Shown: piece after piece, positions 44,727-53,816 of the stretch
Position numbering within the stretch: position 1 is the stretch's first letter
How the letters are laid out: the number at the start of each line of letters is the position of its first letter
NCBI RefSeq assembly: GCF_900103825.1
Contig: NZ_FNIF01000010.1
Span: 62,001 to 126,000 of the forward strand
Direction: 5' to 3'
DNA length: 64,000 bases
Source of the DNA: Paenibacillus sp. yr247
Lineage (GTDB): Bacteria > Bacillota > Bacilli > Paenibacillales > NBRC-103111
Position numbers and translations under genes: made by a program
The notes under the pieces: generated by a model
Seen by the model: the letters and a program-made list of their open reading frames with translations, nothing else
Told to the model about the DNA's origin: nothing
Databases searched by the model: none

Positions 44727-45497
44727 TCAATTTAGTTTTATAGCCTCTGAATTAGGCTTGACCAGCTGGCCGGATATTTTCTGAGCGATTGCATCGGCGA
44801 TCGCCCGGTAGCCTGCTTCATTCGGATGGATTGTATCCTGCATGAAAGGATGCTCCTTCCGAACCTCACGTCCAAATACGAGGCTGGGGATATCGAGAAT
44901 ATCGACACGTGGATCATAGTCTCGGAAGCTATGATACACGTCCCAAAGTTGATCGGAGTAAAGCTGCGCGTTCTCAATATCTAGATGAATATAGCTCCAG
45001 CGATTTACTGACAAGAATGGATTCGGTATGCGTAGCAACACCCCACCGTGCGTTTCCTTCAAGAGCCTGTCCACGACGAGCTTCAGATCGGCTTTAATCT
45101 GCGTAGGGCTGCTTTCCCGAATGTCGTTGATCCCATAAGAAACGACATACAAGTCTGCCTGGTCTTGAATCACATTGTCGAGAGTATTGCCGTGGGTAGC
45201 GATTTGGTTAACAAAATGATGCAGCGTATTGCCGCTGGAGCCGCGGTTGCGGATTCGTGCCCCTTCCAGAACGCCTCCGGGAGCCCCATAGATCTCTGCC
45301 AGCTGTTGATATAGTCCCTGCGCCGCTTCTGTCGTACTATCGCCGACGAAGTTGATGAGCTTACCTGATTTGGAGCTCTGATAGAACGTTTGAATCGATT
45401 CGTCCGTCTTGCCGAAGGACGAAACAGGAAGCGGCAGCGAGAAGATCAAGGAGAACGCCAAACCGAGCTTCCACCAGTTCATTCTGCAATGCATCAT
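44727..45497 (-). CDS. SGNH/GDSL-family hydrolase, exported
   Basis: The best start is ATG 45497, 9 nt after AAAGGA. Residues 1-30 form a signal peptide (WWKLGLAFSLIFSLPLPVSS). SGNH blocks follow: block I FVGDSTTEAAQ (Ser nucleophile), block II Gly in RNRGSSGNT, block III GIND, and block V DTIHPN with Asp and His. The enzyme is a likely secreted esterase, perhaps a carbohydrate deacetylase. It is bounded downstream by repeat H. Substrate unknown. Confidence 0.85.
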   Translation of the reverse strand: MMHCRMNWWKLGLAFSLIFSLPLPVSSFGKTDESIQTFYQSSKSGKLINFVGDSTTEAAQGLYQQLAEIYGAPGGVLEGARIRNRGSSGNTLHHFVNQIATHGNTLDNVIQDQADLYVVSYGINDIRESSPTQIKADLKLVVDRLLKETHGGVLLRIPNPFLSVNRWSYIHLDIENAQLYSDQLWDVYHSFRDYDPRVDILDIPSLVFGREVRKEHPFMQDTIHPNEAGYRAIADAIAQKISGQLVKPNSEAIKLN

Positions 45498-45735
45498 CCT
45501 GATCATTCCTTTCTGGGAAAAGTTGAAATGCCATTATATTACTTACGAAAATCTGTTTCCTCACTCACTAATGTTCCCGTCGCAAGTCCCTTCATACACT
45601 TCCGGTGTCTTTGTCTCGGGCGTTCATAAGACTTCACCGGCAGTAGACCTAACAGCTCTCACTGCAAAAACTATTGTGCGCTCACAAAAAAAAGAAAAAG
45701 ACAGCTCCAATAGGAACCGCCTTCTGTACGAAGTC

Positions 45736-45784
45736 TAACAGCCCGTTAGCTGAGAAGGCTGCCGATCTATTGATTTCGGCAGCT
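45736..45784. repeat. Palindromic intergenic repeat, copy G
   Basis: TAACAGCCCGTTAGC is an inverted TAAC...GTTA core, followed by the AGGCTGCCGA/TCGGCAGCT hairpin (45756-45765, 45776-45784). A further AGACAGCTCC fragment at 45688-45700 belongs to an adjoining degenerate copy. On the minus strand, GTTAGAC fits the attC consensus GTTRRRY. Confidence 0.55.
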
Positions 45785-45832
45785 AATCTTACTTAAAATA
45801 GGTGATGTCGTCAATATTATGCTTAACATCAA

Positions 45833-45875
45833 AAAAGCTAAAAGCTGACGTCTGTATGTTACAAACGCCAGCTTT
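45833..45875 (-). terminator. Terminator after amino-acid permease gene
   Basis: AAAGCTG (45841-45847) pairs with CAGCTTT (45869-45875), with inner CGT/ACG and TGT/ACA pairs. On the minus strand it is followed by TAGCTTTTTTG. It ends the permease transcript about 30 nt after its stop. Confidence 0.7.
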
Positions 45876-45902
45876 CAACAGGGTGCTCTATTACACCGAT
45901 AA

Positions 45903-47309
45903 TTATTTATGGATCTCTCCTATTTCATTGCTGCGGATGATTTGCATTTTCTTATACTTGGCAAAGTAAATTATCGTTAAAAAACCAAGCCAAGGTACTC
46001 CAACAATCCACGAAATATCCCAAAAATCTTTGTCTAATCCCATGGTGATTAATACCGCCGCAATTAAAATGATGCCGATAATTTGTAAGTAAGGGAAGAA
46101 TGGAGCTTTTACCGGCAGCTCCTCTCCATGCTTTGCCCATTGCTTCCTGAAATTGAGATGGCTAATTAATGTGATCAGCCATACATAAAGGGCTCCGAAT
46201 AAAGCGATGCCGAATAAATAGTTATACGCCAATGGACTGAACTTCGCAATAATTCCGGCTATAATAACACCTAGACTTGATAACCACAAGGCATTCACTG
46301 GCGTACCGCTTTTGTTGAGCTTGCCCAGAGATGCAGGCGCATAATTACCTCGAGATAGTGAAAATATCATCCGCGTCGTTAAATATAAATTTGTATTCAT
46401 GCTGGAAAGTGCGGCAGTCAAAACGACAAAATTCATAATTCCTGCTGCATAGGCAAAACCAAAATGATCAAAAACCTGAACGAATGGACTTTGAGTAATT
46501 TCCTTCGCCCCTGCATTAATCCACGGAACAACGGCCAACATGATACTGATGGCTAAAAAGTAAAATGCGATTAAGCGGAAAACCATTGTTTTCATCGCAC
46601 GAGGAACCGCCTTATTAGGGTCTTGTGCTTCCCCAGCAGTAACAGCAACTACCTCCACTCCCACAAAGCTAAAGATCGCCATCAAAACCGCCATCCAAAC
46701 ACCGCTAAACCCGTGCGGCATAAAACCGTTATGATTTGTAAAGTTGGCAAATCCAACTGCAGGAGTTCCTATACCAAGAACGGCCGCTATCCCAAAAATA
46801 ATAAAGGCTACGATGGCAACAACTTTGATCATGGCAAACCAGTACTCAATAGATCCGAAGTTTGAAACTGACCGCGAATTTACAAAGATGAGAACGGCAC
46901 CGAAACCTAAGGTCCAAACCCACACTGGTATGCCAGGGAACCAATACTGCATATAAATACCTACAGCTACCGCTTCTCCTCCTATGGCAATTACTTGTGC
47001 TGCCCAATAGGTCCAGCGAGTAGTAAATCCTGCCCACGGACTAATATATTTTTCTGCATAGACCCCAAATGACCCTGCTGTAGGATGAGCAACTGCCATT
47101 TCTGAAAGACTGTACATCATAATTACGGCTATTATAGCTGCAATTACATAGCTAAAAATTACCGCTGGACCCGCATAATTGATGGCAATAGCACTTCCCA
47201 TAAATAGGCCCGTCCCTATTGCTCCACCTAACCCGATCATTGTCAATTGCCCTTTTGTCAATTTTCTGTGAAGTCCTGATTCACGTTCCATTAACTCATC
47301 TTTCTTCAT
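45903..47309 (-). CDS. Amino-acid permease (APC family)
   Basis: It starts at ATG 47309, 7 nt after GGGGGA; an earlier in-frame codon has no site. The 468-residue protein has 12 membrane segments. Helix 1 carries the APC signature MIGLGGAIGTGLFMGSA, and EMAVAHPTAGSFGVYAEKY lies near residue 75, as in the GabP/AnsP/proline-specific group. It imports an amino acid with protons or sodium. The neighbouring aminotransferase and YitT genes do not reveal which amino acid. The C-terminus ends in a short cytoplasmic tail. Confidence 0.9.
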   Translation of the reverse strand: MKKDELMERESGLHRKLTKGQLTMIGLGGAIGTGLFMGSAIAINYAGPAVIFSYVIAAIIAVIMMYSLSEMAVAHPTAGSFGVYAEKYISPWAGFTTRWTYWAAQVIAIGGEAVAVGIYMQYWFPGIPVWVWTLGFGAVLIFVNSRSVSNFGSIEYWFAMIKVVAIVAFIIFGIAAVLGIGTPAVGFANFTNHNGFMPHGFSGVWMAVLMAIFSFVGVEVVAVTAGEAQDPNKAVPRAMKTMVFRLIAFYFLAISIMLAVVPWINAGAKEITQSPFVQVFDHFGFAYAAGIMNFVVLTAALSSMNTNLYLTTRMIFSLSRGNYAPASLGKLNKSGTPVNALWLSSLGVIIAGIIAKFSPLAYNYLFGIALFGALYVWLITLISHLNFRKQWAKHGEELPVKAPFFPYLQIIGIILIAAVLITMGLDKDFWDISWIVGVPWLGFLTIIYFAKYKKMQIIRSNEIGEIHK

Positions 47310-47385
47310 ACATTTTCCCCCTAAATGATGTGGCTTCGACATAAGTAAGCGTATACAATTCTGAAATGAATAACTTTGTTTTTAA

Positions 47386-47982
47386 TCAGCTAGTTTCGCT
47401 GATGTTTATTTTCATTCGTTTTCCTAAAGTTAAGCCAATATCTACCGATTTACCTGCAAGATAGATCGCCACTATAGTTAGCAGTAATTTCAAAAACCCA
47501 TAAAGGTAACCGGTAGACAGGACAATGACAGCATTTAGTAAGAACATTATTTTTCCTATTGTCCATCTAGGCCAAATTTTATTAATGACCACACAGGCAA
47601 TATCCGTTCCACCTGTTGAGCCACCTGCAAGTAGTACGAAAGCTATGGGAATACCGCTAAAGATTCCTCCGCAAATACAACCGAGCAAAGGCTGCGAAAA
47701 CCCTACAACAGAAGAGAATAATGTTAAGAATAGTGACATCGAAAGCATTCCGATAGTGCTATAGATGATAAACTTTATCCCTACATACCGATATCCTAAT
47801 AAAAACAAAGGAATATTAAACAATAAATATATGAATCCTAAAGAGATCGGTACAAAGTGTCCAATAATAATGACGATTCCCCCAAGACCGGGAGCAATGA
47901 TGTCATTCGGTTTCATAAATAAATAGTAGGCATAGGCCGTTAAAGCTGTTCCTGCAACAATCAACAGAATCTCAAATACCAT
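47386..47982 (-). CDS. YitT-family membrane protein
   Basis: The 198-residue protein has five to six membrane segments and the YitT/YczE features: KPNDIIAPGLGGIVIIIGHF near residue 25 and LLAGGSTGGTDIACVVINK near residue 117. It lacks the C-terminal DUF2179 domain of longer YitT proteins. Function of this family is unknown. It lies between the permease and aminotransferase genes in the same direction. Confidence 0.85.
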   Translation of the reverse strand: MVFEILLIVAGTALTAYAYYLFMKPNDIIAPGLGGIVIIIGHFVPISLGFIYLLFNIPLFLLGYRYVGIKFIIYSTIGMLSMSLFLTLFSSVVGFSQPLLGCICGGIFSGIPIAFVLLAGGSTGGTDIACVVINKIWPRWTIGKIMFLLNAVIVLSTGYLYGFLKLLLTIVAIYLAGKSVDIGLTLGKRMKINISETS

Positions 47983-48020
47983 CTTTTTCAGTTAGCATCA
48001 CCTCCTCCATTGTTCAGATT

Positions 48021-49175
48021 TTAGACGACTTCAAATTTGGATTTCAGCTCAACCAGCATATCAATTGCAATGGCGACTTCTTCTTTTGTATTGTAAAAAT
48101 GAGGTGCAATCCGAATGACATCATTGCGCGCTGACACAATAACTCCTTTCTCCCTCATTTTCATTTCGATCATTGACGCGTTCGAGCATTGAAATGCCGT
48201 GTTAGCTGCTTTTCGATTGAGATCTAGTGGACTTGCGATGGTTAGTTCCTTTTCTTGTCCATAAGAAATGGCAAAGCTTGATAATTCGTTAAGATAAGAC
48301 TCAATTCGATTAATACCCATCTGATTAATCAGTTCCATTGCTGCATTTGCGGCATATGCGTTGATCATTGGAGGAGTCCCCGTATCAAATCGCCTTGTTC
48401 CTTCCGCATAATCCAGTGACTTAACATCAAACGAAAAAGGGTTTATTCGGCCGAACCAACCGGTAATGGAAGGTTGCAATTCATTGGCAAGTTCTTTCTT
48501 AACATATAGGAATGCGATTCCCGGTATCCCTAGCAAAAACTTCTGAGCTCCTGCTGCAAGAAAATCAACATCCATCTGCTTAACATCTATAGCAACACAA
48601 CCTGCTGACTGATACGCATCAACAAATAGCCGAGCCCCTTTATCGTGCACGATGGAGGAAATTTGTTTTAAATCTTGTTTAAGTCCATTATAATAAGCAA
48701 CATGTGACATGGAGACAATCAAAGTTTGTTCATCCACATATTGATCATAAAATTCAATAGGAATCTCGTTGTTTTCACTTGGAACAAATGAGATTTGGGC
48801 TCCCCGAGATTTTTGAGCCAACCAGACATGCCCGATCGAAGGAAAATCCATTTCGGTGGTCACGATTTTATTCCTACTTGTTGTAATTTGCAACGCAGAT
48901 GCAACTGCTGATGCCGCTAAAGAAAGAGAGGGAAGCACCGCAATTTCATCAGGTGACGCATTTATTAATGTGGCAAAGGATTGTTTAGCCATCGCTACAC
49001 GATTCATCCAGCCCATCCAGTCCATGCCTTCAGCTAGCCAACCGTCGGTATACTCTTTTATGGCCGCTTCCACTTGAAGGCTCATCGCGCTTTGTGAACA
49101 ACTAGACAGCTGAATCTTGTTTTTCAAAATTGGAAAATATTCTCTTTCCTTAACAAAAGGATATTCCACAAACAT
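48021..49175 (-). CDS. Class V aminotransferase-like PLP enzyme
   Basis: The 384-residue protein follows the class V fold used by cysteine desulphurases and isopenicillin-N epimerase-like enzymes. The PLP-lysine lies in LAAGAQKFLLGIPGIAF (near residue 172), the PLP Asp in ARLFVDAYQSAGCVAIDV, and RFDTGTPPMINAYAAN near residue 260. Without the desulphurase Cys loop, sulphur transfer is unlikely. An amino-group or racemisation reaction is more likely; the substrate is unknown. The gene is divergent from a Crp/Fnr regulator that may control it together with the YitT and permease genes. Confidence 0.85.
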   Translation of the reverse strand: MFVEYPFVKEREYFPILKNKIQLSSCSQSAMSLQVEAAIKEYTDGWLAEGMDWMGWMNRVAMAKQSFATLINASPDEIAVLPSLSLAASAVASALQITTSRNKIVTTEMDFPSIGHVWLAQKSRGAQISFVPSENNEIPIEFYDQYVDEQTLIVSMSHVAYYNGLKQDLKQISSIVHDKGARLFVDAYQSAGCVAIDVKQMDVDFLAAGAQKFLLGIPGIAFLYVKKELANELQPSITGWFGRINPFSFDVKSLDYAEGTRRFDTGTPPMINAYAANAAMELINQMGINRIESYLNELSSFAISYGQEKELTIASPLDLNRKAANTAFQCSNASMIEMKMREKGVIVSARNDVIRIAPHFYNTKEEVAIAIDMLVELKSKFEVV

Positions 49176-49210
49176 CTCTCGCTTTCAATTTTTTTTTGAG
49201 GAGATCTAAA

Positions 49211-49909
49211 ATGACCAAGATAGAAAGCGCTAACAATTCTTCGGTAACATCATGGCTGGAAAGCTTGCCTTTTCATTGGCATCCACTCCCTCAACTTGGA
49301 CAAAAACTGGTTTTAAAAAAGCATGATTTTATCTTCTTGGAAAATCAACCTAATGACTTTGTCTATCTAGTTCTGAACGGACGTATTCGATTATACATTA
49401 CCTCTCTTAATGGCGTGGAGAAAACAATCGCGATCATTGGAAAAAACGGGATGATTGGTGAAAATGGCATCTTTGATAACGATACATCGTACAACCATAG
49501 CGCTATTACTGCTAGTAAGGCTACTTTAATTAGAGTTGATCGAAAAAAACTCGAAGAAACTTTGAAAAGCAATTTTGAGCTTACGCGACAAATTTTGCTT
49601 TTGGTAAACTTAAAAATGAGAATTATGTCATCCCAATTATTGCAGCTAAGCTCTTATTCCGCCATCCAGCGAATTAGTCATACACTCTTACAGTTAGTTG
49701 ATACGTATGGGTTTAGAAAAGGTGAAAAGGAAATCATTGGAATCAGCTTTACACACCAAGAATTAGCCAATCTAGTGAGCACATCAAGAGTGACAACGGC
49801 AAACACTTTAAAAAACTTGGAACGAAGTGGCGTCATTTCAAAACAAAACGGCAAGTACGTAATTGAAGACAAGACGCGCTTGATTTCTTTAGGAACCAAT
49901 CACAATTAA
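49211..49909 (+). CDS. Crp/Fnr-family transcriptional regulator
   Basis: It starts at ATG 49211 behind GAGGAG. The N-terminal cyclic-nucleotide-like domain (residues 30-140, FLENQPNDFVYLVLNGRIRL and GKNGMIGENGIF) lacks an Fnr-type Cys cluster, so it does not sense oxygen through iron-sulphur. The C-terminal winged HTH (residues 165-225, ISFTHQELANLVSTSRVTTA) is intact. The 232-residue length is normal. Its effector is not known. It probably acts on the divergent operon. Confidence 0.88.
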   Translation: MTKIESANNSSVTSWLESLPFHWHPLPQLGQKLVLKKHDFIFLENQPNDFVYLVLNGRIRLYITSLNGVEKTIAIIGKNGMIGENGIFDNDTSYNHSAITASKATLIRVDRKKLEETLKSNFELTRQILLLVNLKMRIMSSQLLQLSSYSAIQRISHTLLQLVDTYGFRKGEKEIIGISFTHQELANLVSTSRVTTANTLKNLERSGVISKQNGKYVIEDKTRLISLGTNHN

Positions 49910-50026
49910 TTTTGATATGCACTCATTTTATAAATTATTTATTAATTATTCTGTAAAGTAGTTTACAACATATAAAATTTCTCACTAGTGACCGAAATCC
50001 GAAAGCTGATGGATGAGTTGAACGAC

Positions 50027-50068
50027 AAAAAGGGGCGACGAATGATTACATTCGACTTGCCCCTTTTT
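50027..50068. terminator. Bidirectional terminator
   Basis: AAAAAGGGGC and GCCCCTTTTT flank an ACGAATG/CATTCG stem, so both strands end in T-runs. It lies about 120 nt after the Crp/Fnr gene and overlaps the end of the IS6 remnant. Confidence 0.8.
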
Positions 50069-50300
50069 GATCATATGCATCGCTTCAATTCCTTGTATTC
50101 GTTTGCTCTGCTGTTAGAAATGATTTAAAACCAAGTATTGGGTTCGTTCGTTTTTTGATGAAACGATGATCCTGTTTTAAGATGTTATGGAGATACTTCG
50201 TCTGTCTTATCTGTGTTTCATGTGGCAGTTTATTATTATTTTTTAGATTTTCTATAGCCACCGGAAAAGCTTGGTTCTTATCTACTTCTGCCGACATTCC
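50043..50300 (-). mobile_element. IS6-family transposase remnant
   Basis: The minus strand reads EVDKNQAFPVAIENLKN, IRQTKYLHNILKQDHRFIKK and NPILGFKSFLTA, then, after a frameshift, GIEAMHMIKKGQVE. This is the C-terminal half of an IS6/IS240-type transposase; DKN and the Glu-containing QDHR region are kept but the N-terminus is absent. The 486-bp gap 49910-50395 holds this remnant and the terminator. Confidence 0.75.
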
Positions 50301-50395
50301 GTCGCTAAAACTACAGCCTGAATCACATCACGACGGTCCCCCCCTCCATGCATGCTTTCATACGTTCCTACATTTATCATCTAGTACTTAAGGAC

Positions 50396-51484
50396 TTACA
50401 TAACCGAAATGGCAGTTTCCAGTACTTTCTTCTCATCCACCTCTAATCCCAACCCATGGCCTTGAGGAACAAATAAATATCCGTCTTTGAATTCCAATTG
50501 ATTTTTAAACAGCGCCAACAGTTCGTCACGATGACCGGTAAATTCTTGATGATACATCGCATTGGAGACAGACGCACAGAAATGTAAACTTGCTGCAGTG
50601 CCGATTGTGGGTTGAGTGTTATGGACAACTATAGGCTTACTCCATGCCTCTGCAAGTGCGGCAATTTTCTTGGCTTCCGTCATTCCGCCGCACTTTACCA
50701 AATCCGGCTGCAAAATATCAGGTTTGCCTTGCAACAGCAGGTCTCTGAATTGCCAGAGCGTATATTCATGTTCGCCAGCGCTTATCGGGGTATCTAATGC
50801 GTCGGACACTTGCGCCATCGCCAAGTAATCATATTGGGGGGTCGGCTCCTCAAACCAAGCAAGACCAATGTGTTCTTCAAGATAACGCCCTATCTGTATC
50901 GCTTTATGTGCAGTATATCCGTTGTTTGCATCAAAAGCTAATTTTACTTCATCGCCAACAGCCTTACGGATGGCTTTCATCATGGCAATTGCCGGGTCAT
51001 TAAGTGTTTCGCCTTTTAACGGTCCGTAATTCATTCGTAACTTAGCGACACCATAGCCTTTTTCTACATTGGATGCAATGATCTTAACTACTTCATCCAC
51101 TGTTGCTTTTCCGTCCCAACCAAAACTGTAGTAGATATTGACCCGGTCCCTGAAACGTCCGCCAATCAACTGGCATATCGGTTTATTTGTAACTTTTCCG
51201 AGAATATCCCACAATGCAATATCGATTCCCGACATGGTTTCCAGAAGCGCGCCCGATGGTCCGAGTTTATGGCGTTTAATAAACATGTTCTCCCAAAGAA
51301 CTTCAACATCGAATGGATCACCGCCGATAATCAAAGGTTTTAGTGAATGCATGGCCATTGCTTGAAGCACATGCCCTCCCATAGGGGAACATTCACCCCA
51401 TCCGCTAATACCTTCGTCGGTGTCCAATTTAATAAATATGCTTCCCCAAGGGAGAAGATAGCTGGTCATGTTGGTAATCTTCAT
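50396..51484 (-). CDS. Enolase-superfamily enzyme (mandelate racemase/muconate lactonizing type)
   Basis: The start is ATG 51484 with AAGGAGG 7 nt upstream; earlier codons lack a site. The 362-residue protein has the capping domain followed by the barrel. The barrel carries YGVAKLRMNYG (Lys-x-Arg in place of KxK), metal ligands in LAFDANNGY, WFEEPTP and SAGEHEY, and a His in IVVHNTQPTIG. Members abstract a proton alpha to a carboxylate, often in sugar-acid dehydration. The adjacent PhyH and sugar ABC genes suggest a sugar acid as substrate. Exact reaction unknown. Confidence 0.88.
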   Translation of the reverse strand: MKITNMTSYLLPWGSIFIKLDTDEGISGWGECSPMGGHVLQAMAMHSLKPLIIGGDPFDVEVLWENMFIKRHKLGPSGALLETMSGIDIALWDILGKVTNKPICQLIGGRFRDRVNIYYSFGWDGKATVDEVVKIIASNVEKGYGVAKLRMNYGPLKGETLNDPAIAMMKAIRKAVGDEVKLAFDANNGYTAHKAIQIGRYLEEHIGLAWFEEPTPQYDYLAMAQVSDALDTPISAGEHEYTLWQFRDLLLQGKPDILQPDLVKCGGMTEAKKIAALAEAWSKPIVVHNTQPTIGTAASLHFCASVSNAMYHQEFTGHRDELLALFKNQLEFKDGYLFVPQGHGLGLEVDEKKVLETAISVM

Positions 51485-51723
51485 GCTTCCAACCTCCTTA
51501 GGGATAATTTCAAATACCTTAGCATAATTTTCGAAACGTAGATTTCGGGAATCCAAAAGGCTATTGCTTTAAGTTTTGATTGATAAACGTCGGTTTTGAT
51601 ATCTACTGATTCGTTCAGGACTGCTTGACGATTTTATGTGCTGCGCTCATTCTTTTACCACTCGAAACAACTAAGGTACCAGCATTTAATTCATCCGATT
51701 AGCTTATCTCTTTCATATCACCA

Positions 51724-52560
51724 TTATTTTCTCACCTGAACAGGAGCGTGCTCCTCCAGCCATCCCCTTAACGGAACTTCCTCGGCGGTCGGAGAGTAAT
51801 ATCCGTTGCAGTTGATCCCAGCACCCAGCAATTGACGTCGGACCGGCTCGGATTGATCCCATAAATCCTGGACCGTCATATCGTCTTTCGTCCTGATCCA
51901 CCGGTACCCGTAACCATAGAAGAGAACCTTGCGGGTAATGTCCGACCAATTCGGACTGGCCGAATGCCATAAACGCCGGTCAAAAATCACGGCCGTTCCC
52001 GGTTTAACGCAGACAGGAATCGCTCCTACGGGTTGGCCGTAACCGCCCTCGGGACGTTCGATCGTATTCTGAAGATGACTATTAGGAACGATCCAGAAGT
52101 TTCCACGTCCCTGCTCTGAAAGATCTGATAAGAAATAGGCAACCTTAAGAGACATTCTCGGACGAGGATCCGACTCCATCTCCACATTCATTCGGCCGCT
52201 GTCCTGATGCCAACCGAGTGTCTTATCGTCTTTTTGCAACCCGGTTGGAGGCGTAACAATCATATGAGCGTGATAAAGGTAAATGTTCCAGCCCAATATC
52301 CCCCATACTTTAGGCAGTACTTTCTCGTAATCCACCAGATCGAGGAAAAGATTGTGATCGGGAATAAAATTAGGATGGAACAATGCTTTCTTAATTTCGT
52401 GTCCAAGCCTAACTTTTTCGTCGAAGATGCGGTCGACTTCCTTGGTCAACGCTGTGACCTGCCCAGGAGACAATACGTTCTCCAGGATCAAATATCCCGT
52501 TTCGTCAAAGGTTCTGCGTTCTTCTTCAGTCAATACGTACTGTAGGCATGATTCATTCAT
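51724..52560 (-). CDS. Phytanoyl-CoA dioxygenase (PhyH) family protein
   Basis: This 278-residue protein starts at ATG 52560 behind GGAGG. The iron ligands are H118 and D120 (LGWHQDSG) and H199 (RLWHSASPN), and R210 is the likely 2-oxoglutarate contact. It is only distantly like the PhyH at 6963-7964. It lies downstream of a sugar ABC transporter and a decayed glycosidase gene and upstream of the enolase-superfamily gene, all on one strand. The substrate may be a product of that transporter; this is inference. Confidence 0.88.
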   Translation of the reverse strand: MNESCLQYVLTEEERRTFDETGYLILENVLSPGQVTALTKEVDRIFDEKVRLGHEIKKALFHPNFIPDHNLFLDLVDYEKVLPKVWGILGWNIYLYHAHMIVTPPTGLQKDDKTLGWHQDSGRMNVEMESDPRPRMSLKVAYFLSDLSEQGRGNFWIVPNSHLQNTIERPEGGYGQPVGAIPVCVKPGTAVIFDRRLWHSASPNWSDITRKVLFYGYGYRWIRTKDDMTVQDLWDQSEPVRRQLLGAGINCNGYYSPTAEEVPLRGWLEEHAPVQVRK

Positions 52561-52903
52561 TTGAACATTCCTCCGTTTGAATTATAGTTAACTAAGTTTA
52601 ATAAGCAGCGATTCCCATACTTCGAGTTTATTAACCGAAATGTACAAGATATTCCCTTTCCGTTCAAAAGGTGATGTTCGATCTGAAATAAGTTGCCGAA
52701 CTTCCAAACGTCTTCACTAGATTGAAGTGTCAATTCAAGCTTAATATCATGAATCGGCATGTTTACAGCTAATGGTCGGCGGCCTAGGCCATTAATTAAA
52801 TTCAAGATGATATACTTTTCCTTTCGAAAACAAGCGACTTTGGATGATGCGCAGCGGCTTTAGCCACCAGTCCTTTTGCGAATTAATCATCGGTTCACTC
52901 CCT
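52557..52903 (-). pseudogene. Gutted glycosidase-like gene
   Basis: It starts with INSQKDWWLKPLRIIQ, typical of some Paenibacillus glycosidase-like proteins at their N-terminus. It then frameshifts and goes straight into a C-terminal-like part (EKYIILNLINGLGRRPLAVN, MPIHDIKLELTL, SKYGNRCLLNLVNYNS). The hundreds of residues between are missing. It overlaps the PhyH start region and lies directly after the ABC permease gene. The family is inferred from the N-terminal pattern only. Confidence 0.5.
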
Positions 52904-52914
52904 TGGCCTCTAAA

Positions 52915-53799
52915 TCATTCTTTTACGCTGCCCAAAACGATTCCTTTTACAAAATAACGTTGAAGAAAAGGATATACCATCAAGACGGGGAGAGCCCCTA
53001 AAAAGATTTGAGCGGCCTTGTATGTGCGATCGGACATTTCTTGCAATTTGGACAGATCGGCTTCGCCCATTAATTCAAAATTCGGTTCGATTACAACAGT
53101 TCGCAAATAACTTTGCAGAGGATAATTTCTAGGAGAGTTCATGAAAATCAGTCCGTGAAACCATTCATTCCAGTGATTAACGATACAAAACAAGGTCAGG
53201 GTAGCCAAAGCCGGTTTCGACAAGGGCACAAAAATTTTCCACAGTATGGTCCAATGTCCGGCACCATCAACAAAAGATGCATCCTCGAGTTCCTTAGGCA
53301 AGTTACGGAAAAAATTAAGCAAAATGATTACATTGAAGACCGGCACTGCATTAGGAAGAATCAGCGCCCAGATCGTATCCAACAAACCGGTTCCCCGCAC
53401 CACCAAGTAATTAGGAATAAGACCCCCGTGGAACAAAATTGTCACTACAAATATCCAAGCATATATTGTCCTTCTTCTGAAATTGGCCGTTTGTTTGGCT
53501 AACGGATAAGCTACGAGAATGGTCAGAAACATGTTGACGACAACCCCTAAACCTACCCTTTGCAAAGTGACCACAAAAGAACGAGCAAACTCCTGTTTTT
53601 CCAAAACATAGTTATAAGACGCAAAAGTGAAGTCAATCGGCCAGAGCGTCACGAAACCGGCACTTGCGGCCGCTGCGGAGCTTAATGATATGGAAAAAAC
53701 ATGAACCAAAGGCAAGATGCACAAAATGGACATTGTAATTAAAAATGAATAATTGAAAACATTAAAAATACCGCGACTTACTGATATCTTATGAAGCAT
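52915..53799 (-). CDS. Sugar ABC transporter permease (LplC/YtcP-like)
   Basis: The 294-residue protein has six membrane segments. The EAA loop (DASFVDGAGHWTILWKIFVP near residue 195) is intact, and the N-terminus (RGIFNVFNYSFLITMSILCI) is like LplC/YtcP. The last residues (YFVKGIVLGSVKE) are typical of the group. It pairs with the LplB-like permease 17 nt upstream. No ATPase gene is nearby, so a shared MsmX-type ATPase probably energises it. Confidence 0.9.
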   Translation of the reverse strand: MLHKISVSRGIFNVFNYSFLITMSILCILPLVHVFSISLSSAAAASAGFVTLWPIDFTFASYNYVLEKQEFARSFVVTLQRVGLGVVVNMFLTILVAYPLAKQTANFRRRTIYAWIFVVTILFHGGLIPNYLVVRGTGLLDTIWALILPNAVPVFNVIILLNFFRNLPKELEDASFVDGAGHWTILWKIFVPLSKPALATLTLFCIVNHWNEWFHGLIFMNSPRNYPLQSYLRTVVIEPNFELMGEADLSKLQEMSDRTYKAAQIFLGALPVLMVYPFLQRYFVKGIVLGSVKE

Positions 53800-53816
53800 G
53801 ATCCTATGTCTCCTCC

